A stretch of DNA of 64,000 bases from Sporosarcina sp. BP05 (GTDB lineage Bacteria > Bacillota > Bacilli > Bacillales_A > Planococcaceae), in assembly GCF_014282005.1 (NCBI RefSeq), contig NZ_JACFTD010000003.1:124001-188000 (forward strand), written 5' to 3'. Below, one piece after another: positions 46,950-58,211 of the stretch; positions within the stretch are counted from its first letter, which is position 1; each line of letters begins with the position of its first letter. The notes below the pieces were generated by a model that was not told the origin of the DNA, did no database searches, and saw nothing but the letters and a program-made list of their open reading frames with translations. The position numbers were made by a program, and so were the translations under genes.

Positions 46950-47609
46950 ATGCAAAATCCAAAACCATCGTCGAAAATGTTTCTAGATATTGTCGGTGAA
47001 CTTAGATCGATAATTACAGAAGAAGGCATTGAAACCGGTGGAAAGCTGCCTTCCGAACGTGAATTGGCAGAGCGTCTGCAGGCAGGGAGATCCACGATTC
47101 GTGAAGCGTTACGAAGTTTGGAACTGCTCGGACTTATCGAAACGCGGCGTGGTGAAGGGACGTTCCTTGTCGATTTCAGGAAGCATCAACTTGTTGAAGT
47201 ACTTGCAGCTTTCATCATGCAACAGCCAGATTCCGTCACCGATGTACAGGAAACAAGAAGAATTCATGAAACTGCGGCAATCCTTGCAATATGTAAGGAC
47301 AGTGCATTACGGGCGTTACCAGTATGGGATAGCTTGTTTAAAAAAATTGATCAGGATGGGGAAATTTTACGAGAGGACCTTGTCCGTGAAATGATTGTTG
47401 CGGCTGGAAATCGATTATCGCTTAAAATTTGGTTTTTATTAAAACAATATAGTAAAGTACCATTCAGTGAAATGACAAAGATTGATGAAAATGAAAGTGT
47501 GAAAATGTTGCTTCTAAACTTGGGCAATGGCAATGTGATTGCCACGTTGGAAGCCTATTCTGAATGGATTAAACTAGTTGAAAGTGAAAGAGGGGACAAT
47601 AATAAATGA
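46950..47609 (+). CDS. FadR/GntR-family regulator of the accDA operon
   Basis: A 219-residue GntR regulator. The winged helix-turn-helix (residues about 10-70) includes [20 protein letters not shown], then [21 protein letters not shown]. The C-terminal 140 residues are helical, FadR/FCD-like, but without an obvious set of metal-binding histidines. Its TGA overlaps the ATG of accD (ATGA), so it is translationally coupled to acetyl-CoA carboxylase genes and probably controls them or related fatty-acid genes (inference from context). ATG follows AAAGGGG. Not to be confused with FapR or TetR-type FadR of Bacillus. Confidence 0.88.
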   Translation: MQNPKPSSKMFLDIVGELRSIITEEGIETGGKLPSERELAERLQAGRSTIREALRSLELLGLIETRRGEGTFLVDFRKHQLVEVLAAFIMQQPDSVTDVQETRRIHETAAILAICKDSALRALPVWDSLFKKIDQDGEILREDLVREMIVAAGNRLSLKIWFLLKQYSKVPFSEMTKIDENESVKMLLLNLGNGNVIATLEAYSEWIKLVESERGDNNK

Positions 47610-48466
47610 TTCGCGATTTATTTATGAAAAATAGAAAAAAGCATATGACGACAATACCTTCCGTTGACGCTAAAAATGACGTACCTGAAGGAATCATGAC
47701 GAAATGTTCGGAATGTAAAAATATTATTTTAACAAAAGATTTAATCAAACTAATGAAAGTCTGCCCTAAATGTGATCATCATTTTAAGATGACAGCAGCT
47801 GAACGTGTAGCTTGCTTGTTTGATGAAGAGACGTTCAAATCAATTGACGATCATTTGAAAACGGAAAATCCGCTTAATTTCCCTGCTTATACTGAAAAAG
47901 TTGAGTCAGATGCGAGAAAAACGGGATTGAATGAGGCAGTTCTAACTGGTACAGGTAAAATCGATGGAGTGGAAATTGCTGTAGCCATTATGGATGCCCA
48001 TTTCCGAATGGGTTCGATGGGATCAGTTGTGGGTGAAAAGATTACCCGTGCAATAGAAAAAGCGACTGCACTAGGTATTCCAATGATTATCTTTTCTGCG
48101 AGCGGCGGAGCACGTATGCAGGAAGGCGTGTTATCGCTCATGCAAATGGCGAAAACGAGTGTCGCACTTACACGTCATGGCAGTGAAGGTTTGTTATATA
48201 TATCTGTCATGACGTACCCAACTACAGGCGGCGTGTCCGCAAGTTTCGCTTCGGTCGGTGATATTAATATCGCAGAGCCGAAAGCACTTATCGGATTTGC
48301 AGGTAGACGCGTTATCGAACAGACTGTTAGGGAAAAATTACCGGAAGACTTCCAAACTGCGGAATTCCTGCTGGATCACGGCCAATTGGATGCAGTCGTT
48401 CACCGTGCTGATATGAAAGAAACCTTATCTAAGATCGTTCGACTTCACGTGAAGGGAGCTAATTGA
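47606..48466 (+). CDS. accD: Acetyl-CoA carboxylase carboxyltransferase subunit beta
   Basis: A 286-residue subunit with an N-terminal zinc ribbon (CSEC at about residues 30-33 and CPKC at about 49-52), followed by the crotonase-like core: [30 protein letters not shown] and [12 protein letters not shown]. With AccA it transfers carboxyl from biotin to acetyl-CoA, giving malonyl-CoA for fatty-acid synthesis. In the operon the start overlaps the regulator's stop, and accA begins after one base. GAGGGG lies within the upstream gene. Confidence 0.97.
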   Translation: MIRDLFMKNRKKHMTTIPSVDAKNDVPEGIMTKCSECKNIILTKDLIKLMKVCPKCDHHFKMTAAERVACLFDEETFKSIDDHLKTENPLNFPAYTEKVESDARKTGLNEAVLTGTGKIDGVEIAVAIMDAHFRMGSMGSVVGEKITRAIEKATALGIPMIIFSASGGARMQEGVLSLMQMAKTSVALTRHGSEGLLYISVMTYPTTGGVSASFASVGDINIAEPKALIGFAGRRVIEQTVREKLPEDFQTAEFLLDHGQLDAVVHRADMKETLSKIVRLHVKGAN

Positions 48467-48467
48467 C

Positions 48468-49421
48468 ATGAGTAAGACGTTGAAATTCGAGGAGCCAATC
48501 GTCAAGCTGCGCGAGAAAATCGTGGAACTTGAAGAGTTCACGGCAAACAACTCAGTTGACCTTTCAGATGAAATCGGAACGTTGAAAGTACGTTTGAAGA
48601 ACTTGGAAGAAGAGATTTACGAGAATATGGAACCATGGGACCGTGTTCAAGTGGCGAGGCATCCACAACGCCCGACTACAATTGATTATATCAATATGTT
48701 GTTTGAAGATTTTATGCAACTACACGGCGATCGGGCTTATGGCGATGACGCAGCAATTGTTGGTGGTATCGCTTCATTTGAATCGGTTCCAATAACAGTT
48801 ATCGGCCATCAGCGTGGGAAAGACACAAAAGAGAACGTCAAACGGAATTTCGGAATGCCGCATCCTGAGGGGTATAGGAAAGCATTGCGCCTTATGAAAC
48901 AGGCTGAAAAATTCGGCAGACCAATCATTTGTTTCATCGATACGAAAGGTGCTTTTCCTGGCAAGGCAGCTGAAGAGCGGGGACAAAGCGAAGCGATTGC
49001 ACGAAATCTTGTTGAAATGGCTGGCCTAACAGTTCCAGTTATCTCTATCGTCATCGGAGAAGGCGGAAGTGGCGGGGCGCTGGCACTTGGGGTGGCAAAT
49101 CACATTCATATGCTTGAGCATTCAACCTACTCTGTCATTTCACCTGAAGGAGCCGCGACCATTCTTTGGAAAGATTCAAGTCTTGCCAAACAAGCTGCCG
49201 AAGCTATGAAAATTACTGCTCCACACTTGAAAGAAATGGGTATTATAGATGCTATTATTCCTGAAGTTCGGGGTGGTGCGCATCGTGACTCGAAAGCGCA
49301 GGCGATTAGTATCGGGAATGCAATTCGAACTTCGTTAGATGAATTAGGAACTCTGGATGGCAAAGGTCTTGTTGACCATCGTTATGATAAATTTCGTTGT
49401 ATTGGCGTTTTTTCTGAATAA
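48468..49421 (+). CDS. accA: Acetyl-CoA carboxylase carboxyltransferase subunit alpha
   Basis: A 317-residue subunit. A helical N-terminal part (residues 1-60) leads to the crotonase core with [55 protein letters not shown] and [15 protein letters not shown]. It binds the biotin side of the carboxyltransferase reaction as an alpha2-beta2 complex with AccD. AAGGGAG ribosome site at the accD end; spacing of one base between stop and start shows coupled expression. Terminator at 49427-49450. Confidence 0.97.
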   Translation: MSKTLKFEEPIVKLREKIVELEEFTANNSVDLSDEIGTLKVRLKNLEEEIYENMEPWDRVQVARHPQRPTTIDYINMLFEDFMQLHGDRAYGDDAAIVGGIASFESVPITVIGHQRGKDTKENVKRNFGMPHPEGYRKALRLMKQAEKFGRPIICFIDTKGAFPGKAAEERGQSEAIARNLVEMAGLTVPVISIVIGEGGSGGALALGVANHIHMLEHSTYSVISPEGAATILWKDSSLAKQAAEAMKITAPHLKEMGIIDAIIPEVRGGAHRDSKAQAISIGNAIRTSLDELGTLDGKGLVDHRYDKFRCIGVFSE

Positions 49422-49426
49422 AAGAA

Positions 49427-49450
49427 AGATGCGGGTGACCGCATTTTTTC
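49427..49450 (+). terminator. Terminator after accA
   Basis: GATGCGG / CCGCATT around GTGA, then T6. Confidence 0.75.
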
Positions 49451-49469
49451 GTGTTCACAAAAAAACTAA

Positions 49470-50448
<979 letters not shown>

Positions 50449-50450
<2 letters not shown>

Positions 50451-50485
50451 CTTTATTCGGCAGAAGCTTCCCACCTTTATACGGG
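50449..50485 (+). repeat. Truncated remnant of the double-hairpin repeat
   Basis: AACTTTATTCGGCAGAAGC right after the pfkA stop resembles the left arm of the units after ald and icd (AACTTGAATCGGCAGAAGT). The right arm is missing. Confidence 0.45.
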
Positions 50486-50612
50486 GTAAGACAAAGCGAA
50501 CAAAAACAGTAATTCAGAGTGCATTCAAACGTCGACTGAATCAAGCAATCATTATTCAAAATCTAGGCACAATTGATTGGGTTTTTAAAAAAAACAAAAG
50601 AGGCGATAGTTG

Positions 50613-52373
50613 ATGAGAAAAACGAAAATAGTATGTACGATTGGCCCTGCAAGTGAATCACCGGAATTATTGGAACAGCTTATTGAGGCTGGTATGAATG
50701 TAGCGAGGCTGAATTTCTCCCATGGTAATCATGCAGAACATAAAGCCCGTATCGATGCCATTAGAAAAGTCGCACGTGAAAAAGGTAAAGTTGTTGGGAT
50801 CCTGCTAGATACGAAAGGTCCTGAAATACGGACGCATTCCATGGAGAATGGAAAGTTGGAACTTGTCACGGGACAAAAAATTGATATTTCTATGACGCAA
50901 GTTGAAGGAAATAATGATGTGTTTTCAATAAGTTACGATAAACTGATTGAAGATGTATTCGAGGGTTCTGTCATTCTTTTAGATGATGGTCTAATCCAAT
51001 TAGAAGTTATTGGTAAAGATGAAGAACGAGGATTAATCCATACACTGATTATTAATTCAGGGCCATTAAGCAATAATAAGGGCGTTAACGTACCGGGGAT
51101 TTCGGTTCAACTTCCTGGAATGACGGAAAAAGATGCAGAAGATATCCTATTCGGTATTAGAGAAGGTGTCGACTTCATAGCTGCCTCATTCGTAAGACGG
51201 GCTTCCGATGTTATGGAAATAAGAGCCCTTCTTGAGAACAACAACGGCTCGAACTTACAAATCATTCCGAAAATAGAGAATCAAGAAGGCGTCGACAACA
51301 TCGATGAAATCCTGAATGTTTCGGACGGTCTTATGGTTGCTCGTGGTGATCTTGGAGTAGAAATTCCACCGGAAGAAGTACCACTTGTCCAGAAAAAATT
51401 GATTGAGAAGTGTAACCAGGCGGGTAAGCCAGTTATTACAGCAACACAAATGCTTGATTCGATGCAGCGAAACCCGCGTCCTACACGTGCTGAAGCGAGC
51501 GATGTAGCAAATGCTATTTTTGACGGTAGTGATGCAATCATGCTGTCAGGAGAGACGGCAGCAGGAATTTATCCAATCGAATCAGTTCAGACGATGGATC
51601 GTATTGCGCGGACTACAGAAGCAGCAATTGATTATCGTTCTGTCGTTTCAACACGCCGCCGCGAAAAACACGGCAATATGACTGAAGCGATTGGACAAGC
51701 TGCGGCATACACCGCTATCAACTTGAAAGTGAAGGCCGTCATTGCTCCAACAGAAAGTGGCCATACAGCTAAAATGATTGCCAAATACCGCCCAGGTTGT
51801 CCGGTTATTGCGGTAACATCATCTGAAGCTTGTTCAAGAAGACTATCACTCATTTGGGGCGTCTACCCGATTGTTGGAAAAAAAGTTTCTTCGATTGATG
51901 AAATCTTGCAAGAGTCTGTCGAAGAGAGTGTTAAACATCAGTATGTAGGACATGGTGATGTGGTTATCATTACGGCAGGTGTTCCAGTTGGTAAGGCGGG
52001 AACGACGAACTTGATGAAAATTCATGTTATCGGTGATTTGCTTGCACGAGGACAAGGGATAGGCAAAGATGTAGCTTATGGCCGAACTGTTGTAGCTAAA
52101 AATGCTGCTGAAGCATTGGCGTATGATACAGAAGGAGCAATTCTTGTAACGAATGCATCTGATCGTGATATGATGCCTGCCATCGAGAAATGTGCAGGAC
52201 TCATTACGGAAGAAGGCGGATTGACAAGTCATGGTGCAATTGTTGGACTCAGTTTAGGTATACCGATTATTGTCGGTGTTGAAGATGCAACCAAGCTGAT
52301 TCAGCATGGCGAGGAAATTACGATGGATGCTGAATCTGGCGTTATCTATAATGGGCGCGCGAGCGTTCTATAA
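50613..52373 (+). CDS. pyk: Pyruvate kinase with C-terminal PEP-utiliser domain
   Basis: A 586-residue enzyme. Barrel motifs include [32 protein letters not shown], the active-site [18 protein letters not shown] and ATQMLDSM. An extra domain typical of Bacillus and Geobacillus covers residues about 480-586 ([10 protein letters not shown] near the end, with [18 protein letters not shown] holding the TSH sequence of the phosphohistidine domain of PEP synthases). It makes pyruvate and ATP. ATG 50613 follows AGAGGCG; a TTG lies one codon earlier. Confidence 0.96.
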   Translation: MRKTKIVCTIGPASESPELLEQLIEAGMNVARLNFSHGNHAEHKARIDAIRKVAREKGKVVGILLDTKGPEIRTHSMENGKLELVTGQKIDISMTQVEGNNDVFSISYDKLIEDVFEGSVILLDDGLIQLEVIGKDEERGLIHTLIINSGPLSNNKGVNVPGISVQLPGMTEKDAEDILFGIREGVDFIAASFVRRASDVMEIRALLENNNGSNLQIIPKIENQEGVDNIDEILNVSDGLMVARGDLGVEIPPEEVPLVQKKLIEKCNQAGKPVITATQMLDSMQRNPRPTRAEASDVANAIFDGSDAIMLSGETAAGIYPIESVQTMDRIARTTEAAIDYRSVVSTRRREKHGNMTEAIGQAAAYTAINLKVKAVIAPTESGHTAKMIAKYRPGCPVIAVTSSEACSRRLSLIWGVYPIVGKKVSSIDEILQESVEESVKHQYVGHGDVVIITAGVPVGKAGTTNLMKIHVIGDLLARGQGIGKDVAYGRTVVAKNAAEALAYDTEGAILVTNASDRDMMPAIEKCAGLITEEGGLTSHGAIVGLSLGIPIIVGVEDATKLIQHGEEITMDAESGVIYNGRASVL

Positions 52374-52394
52374 AGTTAATCTTCAATCAGAGCG

Positions 52395-52482
52395 GGTTTT
52401 CTTCATCCCCCACTTATTCTTCCCGTGTCCTTGAAGACTTGAAGTGGGGGTCTTACTGCCCGTTAATGCGGGATAAATAAGA
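52395..52482. other. Hairpin-rich intergenic stretch after pyk
   Basis: CCCCCACTT (52409) pairs with AAGTGGGGG (52440), enclosing CTTGAAGACTTGAAG, followed by a small CCCG...CGGG hairpin. It has the look of a decayed mobile-element end, perhaps of the IS200/IS605 type, but no transposase remnant is present. Confidence 0.4.
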
Positions 52483-52483
52483 T

Positions 52484-52521
52484 AAGGCTGCTTCCGATAT
52501 GCTCGGTAAGCAGCCTTTTTT
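52484..52521 (+). terminator. Terminator between pyk and fxsA
   Basis: AAGGCTGCTTCCG pairs with CGGTAAGCAGCCTT (one bulge), followed by T6. Confidence 0.85.
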
Positions 52522-52538
52522 AGGAGATGAATTTTAGC

Positions 52539-52922
52539 ATGAAATGGATTGTACTCACATTTATTGTTGTTCCAACAGCTGAACTTGCTCTACTACTATA
52601 TTCAGGGAAGACGCTGGGGCTTCTGCCTACGATAGCTATCATTCTTATTACGGGGATAGGAGGGGCGTACCTCGCTAAGCGCCAAGGGATGAAGGCTTGG
52701 ACTGAATTGAAAATGCGTATGACAGTTATGGAGACACCTGGAGATGCACTTATTGATGGTGTTTGTATTCTATTTGGGGGGATTCTGCTCATCATGCCCG
52801 GTTTCATTACCGACCTATTCGGCTTTTTACTACTCTTCAAAGGACCTAGGAATAGTATCAGACCATTCATTCGGAATTGGATCTATAATAAAATGAAAAA
52901 AGGACAAATTGTTATCCGGTAA
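52539..52922 (+). CDS. fxsA: FxsA family membrane protein (YtzA)
   Basis: A 127-residue cytoplasmic-membrane protein with three to four helices, beginning MKWIVLTFIVVPTAELALL. It contains TIAIILITGIGGAYLAKRQG and GILLIMPGFITDLFGFLLL, as in FxsA, which in E. coli eases phage T7 exclusion by F plasmids. The native role is unknown. The ATG at 52527 sits directly against AGGAG and is not usable, so the second ATG is chosen. The last 11 bp overlap the 3' end of ytvI on the other strand. Confidence 0.88.
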   Translation: MKWIVLTFIVVPTAELALLLYSGKTLGLLPTIAIILITGIGGAYLAKRQGMKAWTELKMRMTVMETPGDALIDGVCILFGGILLIMPGFITDLFGFLLLFKGPRNSIRPFIRNWIYNKMKKGQIVIR

Positions 52923-53886
52923 ATAAAGGGTGTTGTCTTACTTTCAGTGCGGCAAAAAGTAAGAATGGCGTTAGTAGAATACCGGGTAATCCAAATAGAT
53001 AGAAGGAAGAAGCTGTTATGAAGAAAGCATGAATTGGCTTTAGGTGAAAAGTGGATGCCCACATATAGGATTCGGCCATTTGTCTGGTTATCATGGTGAA
53101 TAGATAGAGTAAAATGAGTGAGATTCCTATATATAGATTATTTGTATATAGGAAGAAGGCAGCCATTGGCAGAAGGAACAGACCGATCCCGAGGAATGGC
53201 AGGCTATCTGCTAGTGAGATAAGAAAAGCGTTGCCAATGGGTGACTCGAATCGTAGAAGCAAGAACCCTATTGTGATAATACAAAATGTCAGGAAGAATA
53301 AGCGCGCTTCTACTGACACAAACGTTCCAATAAGTTTACCGGATGTTGTAAACATTCTTTTAGCAGGCTGGCGTATGACACTTGGGAAATAGACTAAAAA
53401 CCAATAGCGGTTTTTACCGGATTCCCGTAAGGCAAAAAAGTAAGCTACGAGGAAAATGAACAAACTGAAGAGCTGTTGAAAAACGGTACTAATGATTGTT
53501 AAGGTGTATTCTAGAAGCGCATGGCCATATTCCACAACTTTATCTTCGAGGAAAGTGAATAGTTTGCTTAGGATGTCGGTATTTTGTGTGAATGGGGCTA
53601 TATGGCGTTCAACAGTTGGAACGGTGTCAATAAGTCCGTGAATTGCAATGAAAGTGAACGCGCTCATTAAAAAAAGCATAAGTGTCATGACGAATAACGT
53701 TGCAATTGTAAGTGGAAGCTTGGTCATTGTGCGGACGGATGATAAGATAGGAGCAGTGAAGTAGGCAATGATGACAGCGATTGCCGCCGGGGGAACAGTA
53801 AACAGGATAATGCCCGCGAAAACAGCAGGCAACCATTTCATGAAAATTGATTGAAATGCTTGTTGCTTGTTCCGGTTTTCTGGCAT
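52912..53886 (-). CDS. ytvI: AI-2E family transporter YtvI
   Basis: A 324-residue integral membrane protein with about seven to eight helices and the family pattern VAYFFALRESG...PFLGIGLFLLPMAAFF. AI-2E transporters are proposed exporters or Na+/H+-type antiporters; the substrate here is unknown. ATG has GGGGGTCGG upstream. It converges on fxsA with an 11-bp 3' overlap, and its promoter faces citZ. Confidence 0.88.
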   Translation of the reverse strand: MPENRNKQQAFQSIFMKWLPAVFAGIILFTVPPAAIAVIIAYFTAPILSSVRTMTKLPLTIATLFVMTLMLFLMSAFTFIAIHGLIDTVPTVERHIAPFTQNTDILSKLFTFLEDKVVEYGHALLEYTLTIISTVFQQLFSLFIFLVAYFFALRESGKNRYWFLVYFPSVIRQPAKRMFTTSGKLIGTFVSVEARLFFLTFCIITIGFLLLRFESPIGNAFLISLADSLPFLGIGLFLLPMAAFFLYTNNLYIGISLILLYLFTMITRQMAESYMWASTFHLKPIHAFFITASSFYLFGLPGILLTPFLLFAALKVRQHPLFTG

Positions 53887-53934
53887 TTTCCGACCCCCTT
53901 TTTATAAATCAAAAAACAAAAACAAGCGTATCCA

Positions 53935-53963
53935 TTCACAAAGATGACAAAATTGATTATAAT
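53935..53963 (+). promoter_or_regulatory. Sigma-A promoter of citZ
   Basis: TTCACA at 53935-53940, 17-bp spacer, and a perfect TATAAT at 53958-53963. The start of transcription is expected around 53970. Confidence 0.7.
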
Positions 53964-53969
53964 GGTCGT

Positions 53970-53983
53970 TGTAAGCGTTTTAA
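53970..53983 (+). promoter_or_regulatory. Candidate CcpA cre site at the citZ start
   Basis: TGTAAGCGTTTTAA differs from the cre consensus (TGWAARCGYTWNCW) at one position, the C near the 3' end. It begins 7 nt after the -10 box, covering the expected transcription start, where CcpA binding would repress. citZ of B. subtilis is CcpA-repressed, which agrees. Confidence 0.65.
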
Positions 53984-54068
53984 GTAGCGAATTAATATTA
54001 GCAGACTAGCTGTTCTTCTTTCTTTTTTTATAGATTGGACAGCTGTACTGAAAGAGGGAGCGATTTAT

Positions 54069-55184
54069 ATGACGTCAACCAAAGGGTTGGAAGGAGTCGT
54101 AGCGACACAGTCAGCAATCAGTTCTATTATTGATGACACACTTACATATGTCGGCTATGATATTGATGATCTTGCAGATAACGCCAGCTTTGAAGAAGTT
54201 ATTTATCTTCTCTGGCACCAGCGTCTGCCGAAAGAGGATGAGCTTGCAGAGCTGAAAAAACAGCTTGCAGAGAATATGTCTGTTCCTCAAGAAGTACTTA
54301 ATCATTTCAAAACGTATCCGATTGCAGACGTACACCCAATGGCGGCACTGCGTACTGCAGTATCTCTACTTGGACTATACGATGAAAAAGCAGAAGATAT
54401 GTCTGATGAAGCAAATTACGAAAAAGCGATTAAGCTTCAAGCAAAAATCGCTACGCTCGTTACTTCATTCTCACGTATCCGTAAAGGCCTTGAGCCAGTT
54501 GCTCCAAAAGCTGAACTAGGCTATGCTGAAAACTTCCTATATATGCTTTCAGGTAAACAGCCTGAAGCAATTGCAATTGAAGCATTCGACAAAGCACTTG
54601 TCCTTCATGCAGACCATGAGCTAAATGCATCTACATTCACAGCGCGCGTTTGCGTAGCAACGCTTTCTGATATGTACTCAGGTGTTACAGCAGCGATTGG
54701 CGCACTTAAAGGACCACTTCACGGTGGTGCAAACGAACAAGTAATGAAAATGCTGATGGAAATCGGTTCTGAAGACAAAGTAGAAGCGTATATCCGTGCA
54801 AAATTGGATAACAAAGAAAAAATCATGGGCTTCGGCCACCGTGTCTACCGCCAAGGTGACCCACGTGCGAAACATCTTCGTGCAATGTCTAAGCGTTTGA
54901 CTGAACTTCGCGGCGAAGAGAAATGGTACAATATGTCCAATAAAATTGAAGAAATTGTTACTGGCGAAAAGAATTTGCCGCCAAACGTCGATTTCTATTC
55001 GGCTTCTGTCTATCATTCACTCGACATCGATCATGATTTATTCACGCCGATTTTTGCAGTATCTCGTATTTCGGGATGGATTGCACATATCCGTGAGCAA
55101 TATGCGAACAATAGATTGATTCGTCCTCGTGCAGATTATACAGGACCGGGCATGCAGAAATACGTTCCAATTAAAGAACGATAA
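54069..55184 (+). CDS. citZ: Citrate synthase
   Basis: A 371-residue type I citrate synthase (B. subtilis CitZ 372). Catalytic histidines and aspartate are visible: [39 protein letters not shown], and the C-terminal PRADYTGP. It condenses acetyl-CoA and oxaloacetate. AGAGGGAG before ATG. It starts the TCA cluster citZ-icd-mdh, and a probable sigma-A promoter with a cre site precedes it. Confidence 0.97.
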   Translation: MTSTKGLEGVVATQSAISSIIDDTLTYVGYDIDDLADNASFEEVIYLLWHQRLPKEDELAELKKQLAENMSVPQEVLNHFKTYPIADVHPMAALRTAVSLLGLYDEKAEDMSDEANYEKAIKLQAKIATLVTSFSRIRKGLEPVAPKAELGYAENFLYMLSGKQPEAIAIEAFDKALVLHADHELNASTFTARVCVATLSDMYSGVTAAIGALKGPLHGGANEQVMKMLMEIGSEDKVEAYIRAKLDNKEKIMGFGHRVYRQGDPRAKHLRAMSKRLTELRGEEKWYNMSNKIEEIVTGEKNLPPNVDFYSASVYHSLDIDHDLFTPIFAVSRISGWIAHIREQYANNRLIRPRADYTGPGMQKYVPIKER

Positions 55185-55254
55185 GAACGATAAAACATGG
55201 GGCAGCATAGATATATGCCGGCCCTCTGATTTTGAATTTGGGAGGAAATTAATT

Positions 55255-56523
55255 ATGACTAACGGTGGAAAAATTACAGTAACTAATGGTGTTTTAAACG
55301 TTCCTGATCACGCAACAATTCCTTTTATTATCGGTGACGGTACTGGTCCGGATATTTGGCATTCAGCATCACGCGTACTTGAAGCAGCTGTCGATAAAGC
55401 TTACGATGGTAAGAAAAAGCTTGTGTGGAAAGAAGTTCTTGCAGGAGAAAAAGCATTCAACGAAACTGGCGAATGGCTTCCACAAGCAACACTTGACACA
55501 ATTGATGAGTATTTGATCGCTATTAAAGGACCACTTACTACGCCAATCGGTGGCGGTTTCCGTTCATTGAACGTTGCACTTCGCCAAGAATTGGATCTTT
55601 ACACTTGCCTACGTCCAGTACGTTACTTTGAAGGTGTTCCTTCACCGGTTAAACGTCCTGAAGATTGTGATATGGTTATTTTCCGCGAAAATACGGAAGA
55701 TATCTATGCAGGTATTGAATACAAAGAAGGTACACCTGAAGCGAAAAAAGTAATCGAATTCCTACAAAACGAAATGGGCGTTAAAAATATCCGCTTCCCA
55801 GAAACTTCTGGAATCGGTATCAAACCTATTTCTGAAGAAGGTACAAAACGTCTAGTACGTGCTGCTCTTACTTATATTATTAAAGAAGGCCGCAAGTCAT
55901 TGACGCTTGTCCATAAAGGAAATATCATGAAGTTCACAGAAGGCGCATTCAAAAACTGGGGCTATGAAGTTGCTGAACAAGAATTCGGCGATAAAGTCTT
56001 CACATGGAACCAGTATGATCAAATCAAAGACGCTGATGGAACTGACGCTGCGAACAAAGCACAAGCTGAAGCTGAAGCAGCAGGCAAAATCATCGTGAAA
56101 GATTCGATTGCTGATATCTTCTTGCAACAAATCTTGACACGTCCAAAAGAGTTCGATGTTGTTGCAACAATGAACTTGAACGGCGACTATATATCTGATG
56201 CACTTGCTGCGCAAGTTGGCGGAATTGGTATCGCTCCTGGAGCAAACATCAACTACATTACTGGGCATGCAATCTTTGAAGCAACTCACGGTACTGCACC
56301 GAAATATGCAGGACTTGACAAAGTTAATCCTTCTTCACTCCTTCTTTCAGGCGTCTTGATGCTTGAGCATCTTGGATGGAACGAAGCGGCAGCTATGATC
56401 ACTGCTTCAATCGAAAAAACAATTGTTTCTAAAGTTGTGACGTACGACTTTGCTCGTCTTATGGACGGTGCAACAGAAGTGAAAGCATCTGAATTCGCAA
56501 ATGAATTGATTAAAAACCTTTAA
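55255..56523 (+). CDS. icd: Isocitrate dehydrogenase (NADP+)
   Basis: A 422-residue enzyme close to B. subtilis Icd (423). The N-terminus [19 protein letters not shown] is followed by the phosphorylatable-site loop [20 protein letters not shown], the substrate arginines [21 protein letters not shown], and the coenzyme region [19 protein letters not shown], whose KY signature goes with NADP+. It oxidises isocitrate to 2-oxoglutarate. GGGAGGAAA before ATG 55255; the frame runs further upstream into citZ but without support. Separated from mdh by a strong terminator. Confidence 0.97.
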   Translation: MTNGGKITVTNGVLNVPDHATIPFIIGDGTGPDIWHSASRVLEAAVDKAYDGKKKLVWKEVLAGEKAFNETGEWLPQATLDTIDEYLIAIKGPLTTPIGGGFRSLNVALRQELDLYTCLRPVRYFEGVPSPVKRPEDCDMVIFRENTEDIYAGIEYKEGTPEAKKVIEFLQNEMGVKNIRFPETSGIGIKPISEEGTKRLVRAALTYIIKEGRKSLTLVHKGNIMKFTEGAFKNWGYEVAEQEFGDKVFTWNQYDQIKDADGTDAANKAQAEAEAAGKIIVKDSIADIFLQQILTRPKEFDVVATMNLNGDYISDALAAQVGGIGIAPGANINYITGHAIFEATHGTAPKYAGLDKVNPSSLLLSGVLMLEHLGWNEAAAMITASIEKTIVSKVVTYDFARLMDGATEVKASEFANELIKNL

Positions 56524-56575
56524 TTTGAATTAGCAGAAGTGCCTGCTGATTCAAATTACGCCGAGGCGTAATTGA
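56521..56575 (+). repeat. Double-hairpin palindromic repeat, copy 3
   Basis: AATTTGAATTAGCAG pairs with CTGCTGATTCAAATT (one G-T pair), followed immediately by AATTACGC-CGAG-GCGTAATT, a second perfect 8-bp hairpin. The two hairpins share the AATT. It begins at the icd stop. Confidence 0.82.
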
Positions 56576-56585
56576 TTTACTAATA

Positions 56586-56631
56586 CTCCAACGGCGGAAA
56601 ACCCTAGTTTTCCGCCGTTGGAGATTTTTAT
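56586..56631 (+). terminator. Terminator between icd and mdh
   Basis: CTCCAACGGCGGAAAAC and GTTTTCCGCCGTTGGAG form a 17-bp perfect stem around CCTA, followed by a T-run. It should largely uncouple mdh from citZ-icd. Confidence 0.88.
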
Positions 56632-56686
56632 TAGATTGAATGAGGGGGATGCCCTTCATACATATGAATAAAAGGAGAGTAAACCC

Positions 56687-57625
56687 ATGACAATGCAACG
56701 TAAAAAAGTCTCAGTTATCGGTTCTGGTTTCACTGGTGCAACTACGGCATTTCTTTTAGCTCAAAAAGAGCTTTGCGATGTAGTGATTGTTGATATTCCA
56801 CAAATGGAAAACCCAACAAAAGGGAAAGCACTTGATATGATGGAAGCTGGACCTGTTCAAGGTTTTGACGCGAATATTATAGGGACTTCAGATTACGCGG
56901 ATACAAAAGACTCGGATATCGTCATTATCACAGCTGGTATTGCACGCAAACCAGGTATGAGCCGTGATGACCTTGTTCAAACGAACCAAAAAGTCATGAA
57001 AATCGTAACAGCTGAAATTGTAAAACATTCTCCGAACACAACAATCATCGTATTGACGAACCCTGTCGATGCTATGACATACACAGTATACAAAGAATCA
57101 GGATTGCCGAAAGAACGCGTAATCGGACAATCTGGTGTACTTGATACTGCTCGTTTCCGCACGTTTGTAGCGCAAGAATTGAACTTGTCTGTTAAAGACG
57201 TCACTGGTTTCGTACTTGGCGGTCATGGCGATGATATGGTTCCACTTGTCCGCTACTCATATGCTGGCGGTATTCCACTTGAAACGTTAATCTCTCCTGA
57301 GCGTCTTGAAGAAATCGTAGAGCGTACACGCAAAGGTGGAGCGGAAATCGTTAACCTTCTTGGGAATGGTTCTGCTTACTATGCACCAGCTGCATCACTA
57401 GTTGAAATGGCTGAAGCGATTCTAAAAGATCAGAAACGTGTTCTTCCTTCGATTGCATACCTTGAAGGCGAGTACGGTCTTGATGGTATTTACATCGGTG
57501 TTCCAACGGTGCTTGGTGCAGGCGGTATCGAAAAAATCATAGAACTTGAATTGACTGAAGACGAAAAAGTTGCATTAGCTAATTCTGCTGAATCAGTTAA
57601 AGCTGTTATGAAAGTTCTTGTCTAA
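56687..57625 (+). CDS. mdh: Malate dehydrogenase
   Basis: A 312-residue NAD-dependent enzyme (B. subtilis Mdh 312). Rossmann loop [19 protein letters not shown], catalytic histidine in [15 protein letters not shown], and Arg in [16 protein letters not shown]. The ARKPGMSR sequence marks malate, not lactate, specificity (LDH usually has a QKPGE-type loop). It oxidises malate to oxaloacetate, feeding citrate synthase. AAAGGAGAG before ATG. Own promoter expected, given the terminator after icd. Ends at a terminator at 57638-57672. Confidence 0.96.
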   Translation: MTMQRKKVSVIGSGFTGATTAFLLAQKELCDVVIVDIPQMENPTKGKALDMMEAGPVQGFDANIIGTSDYADTKDSDIVIITAGIARKPGMSRDDLVQTNQKVMKIVTAEIVKHSPNTTIIVLTNPVDAMTYTVYKESGLPKERVIGQSGVLDTARFRTFVAQELNLSVKDVTGFVLGGHGDDMVPLVRYSYAGGIPLETLISPERLEEIVERTRKGGAEIVNLLGNGSAYYAPAASLVEMAEAILKDQKRVLPSIAYLEGEYGLDGIYIGVPTVLGAGGIEKIIELELTEDEKVALANSAESVKAVMKVLV

Positions 57626-57637
57626 TATCTTTTAAAA

Positions 57638-57672
57638 AAATCGAGTAGCATATGCTACTCGATTTTTTTTCT
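57638..57672 (+). terminator. Terminator after mdh
   Basis: AAATCGAGTAGC and GCTACTCGATTT flank ATAT, followed by T8. Confidence 0.9.
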
Positions 57673-57717
57673 AATTATTGATAAACTTGTATTACCACAT
57701 TAAAAGGGGGAAGCAAG

Positions 57718-58194
57718 TTGATACTAGGGAAAAAAAGACGTCTAGGTAGAAAAATAGAAGAGATTACTGTTGGAGAAAAATTGAAATTGACAAAGAGAAT
57801 TGAAGATAAAGATCTACTGCTCTATCTTGGACTAACAAATGATAGTAACCCACTCTATATCCAGCATGATTACGCTTCGCAGACGGCTTATGGATTGCCT
57901 ATCGTACCAACTATTATGCTAACAGGGATTGTGACATCCGCCGTTTCAAAGTATTTACCTGGACCTGGTTCACATATCGTGAAACAACAGTTGTCATTCC
58001 AAAAAGCTGTGTATCACTATACAACTATCAATTTTTTGCTCGAAATTATTCATGTTGATAAAGAAAAAAATTCAATAGATATTTCAATAGAAGCACGTGA
58101 CGAAAAGGAGGACATCGTCATTTCTGGAGTAGTGACAGTCACTCCGCCAAAAGTGGAAGAACGACTTACATCACAAGCAATGGATAACTTTTGA
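57718..58194 (+). CDS. MaoC-like hotdog hydratase upstream of phoPR
   Basis: A 158-residue hotdog-fold protein. The hydratase-2 motif appears as LTNDSNPLYIQHDYA (Asp, Asn-Pro, His spaced as in (R)-specific enoyl-CoA hydratases), so it may act on acyl-CoA or acyl-carrier-protein enoyl groups; actual substrate unknown. TTG start after GGGGGAAGC. It ends 17 bp before phoP in the same direction, and a MaoC-like gene at this place is also seen in other Bacillales. A role in phosphate sensing is not implied. Confidence 0.85.
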   Translation: MILGKKRRLGRKIEEITVGEKLKLTKRIEDKDLLLYLGLTNDSNPLYIQHDYASQTAYGLPIVPTIMLTGIVTSAVSKYLPGPGSHIVKQQLSFQKAVYHYTTINFLLEIIHVDKEKNSIDISIEARDEKEDIVISGVVTVTPPKVEERLTSQAMDNF

Positions 58195-58211
58195 TAGGGG
58201 ATTGATGCAAG

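Noticed and set aside
55129..55254. Upstream extension of the icd frame into citZ
   Set aside because: It overlaps the citZ C-terminus; a clear GGGAGGAAA lies just before ATG 55255.
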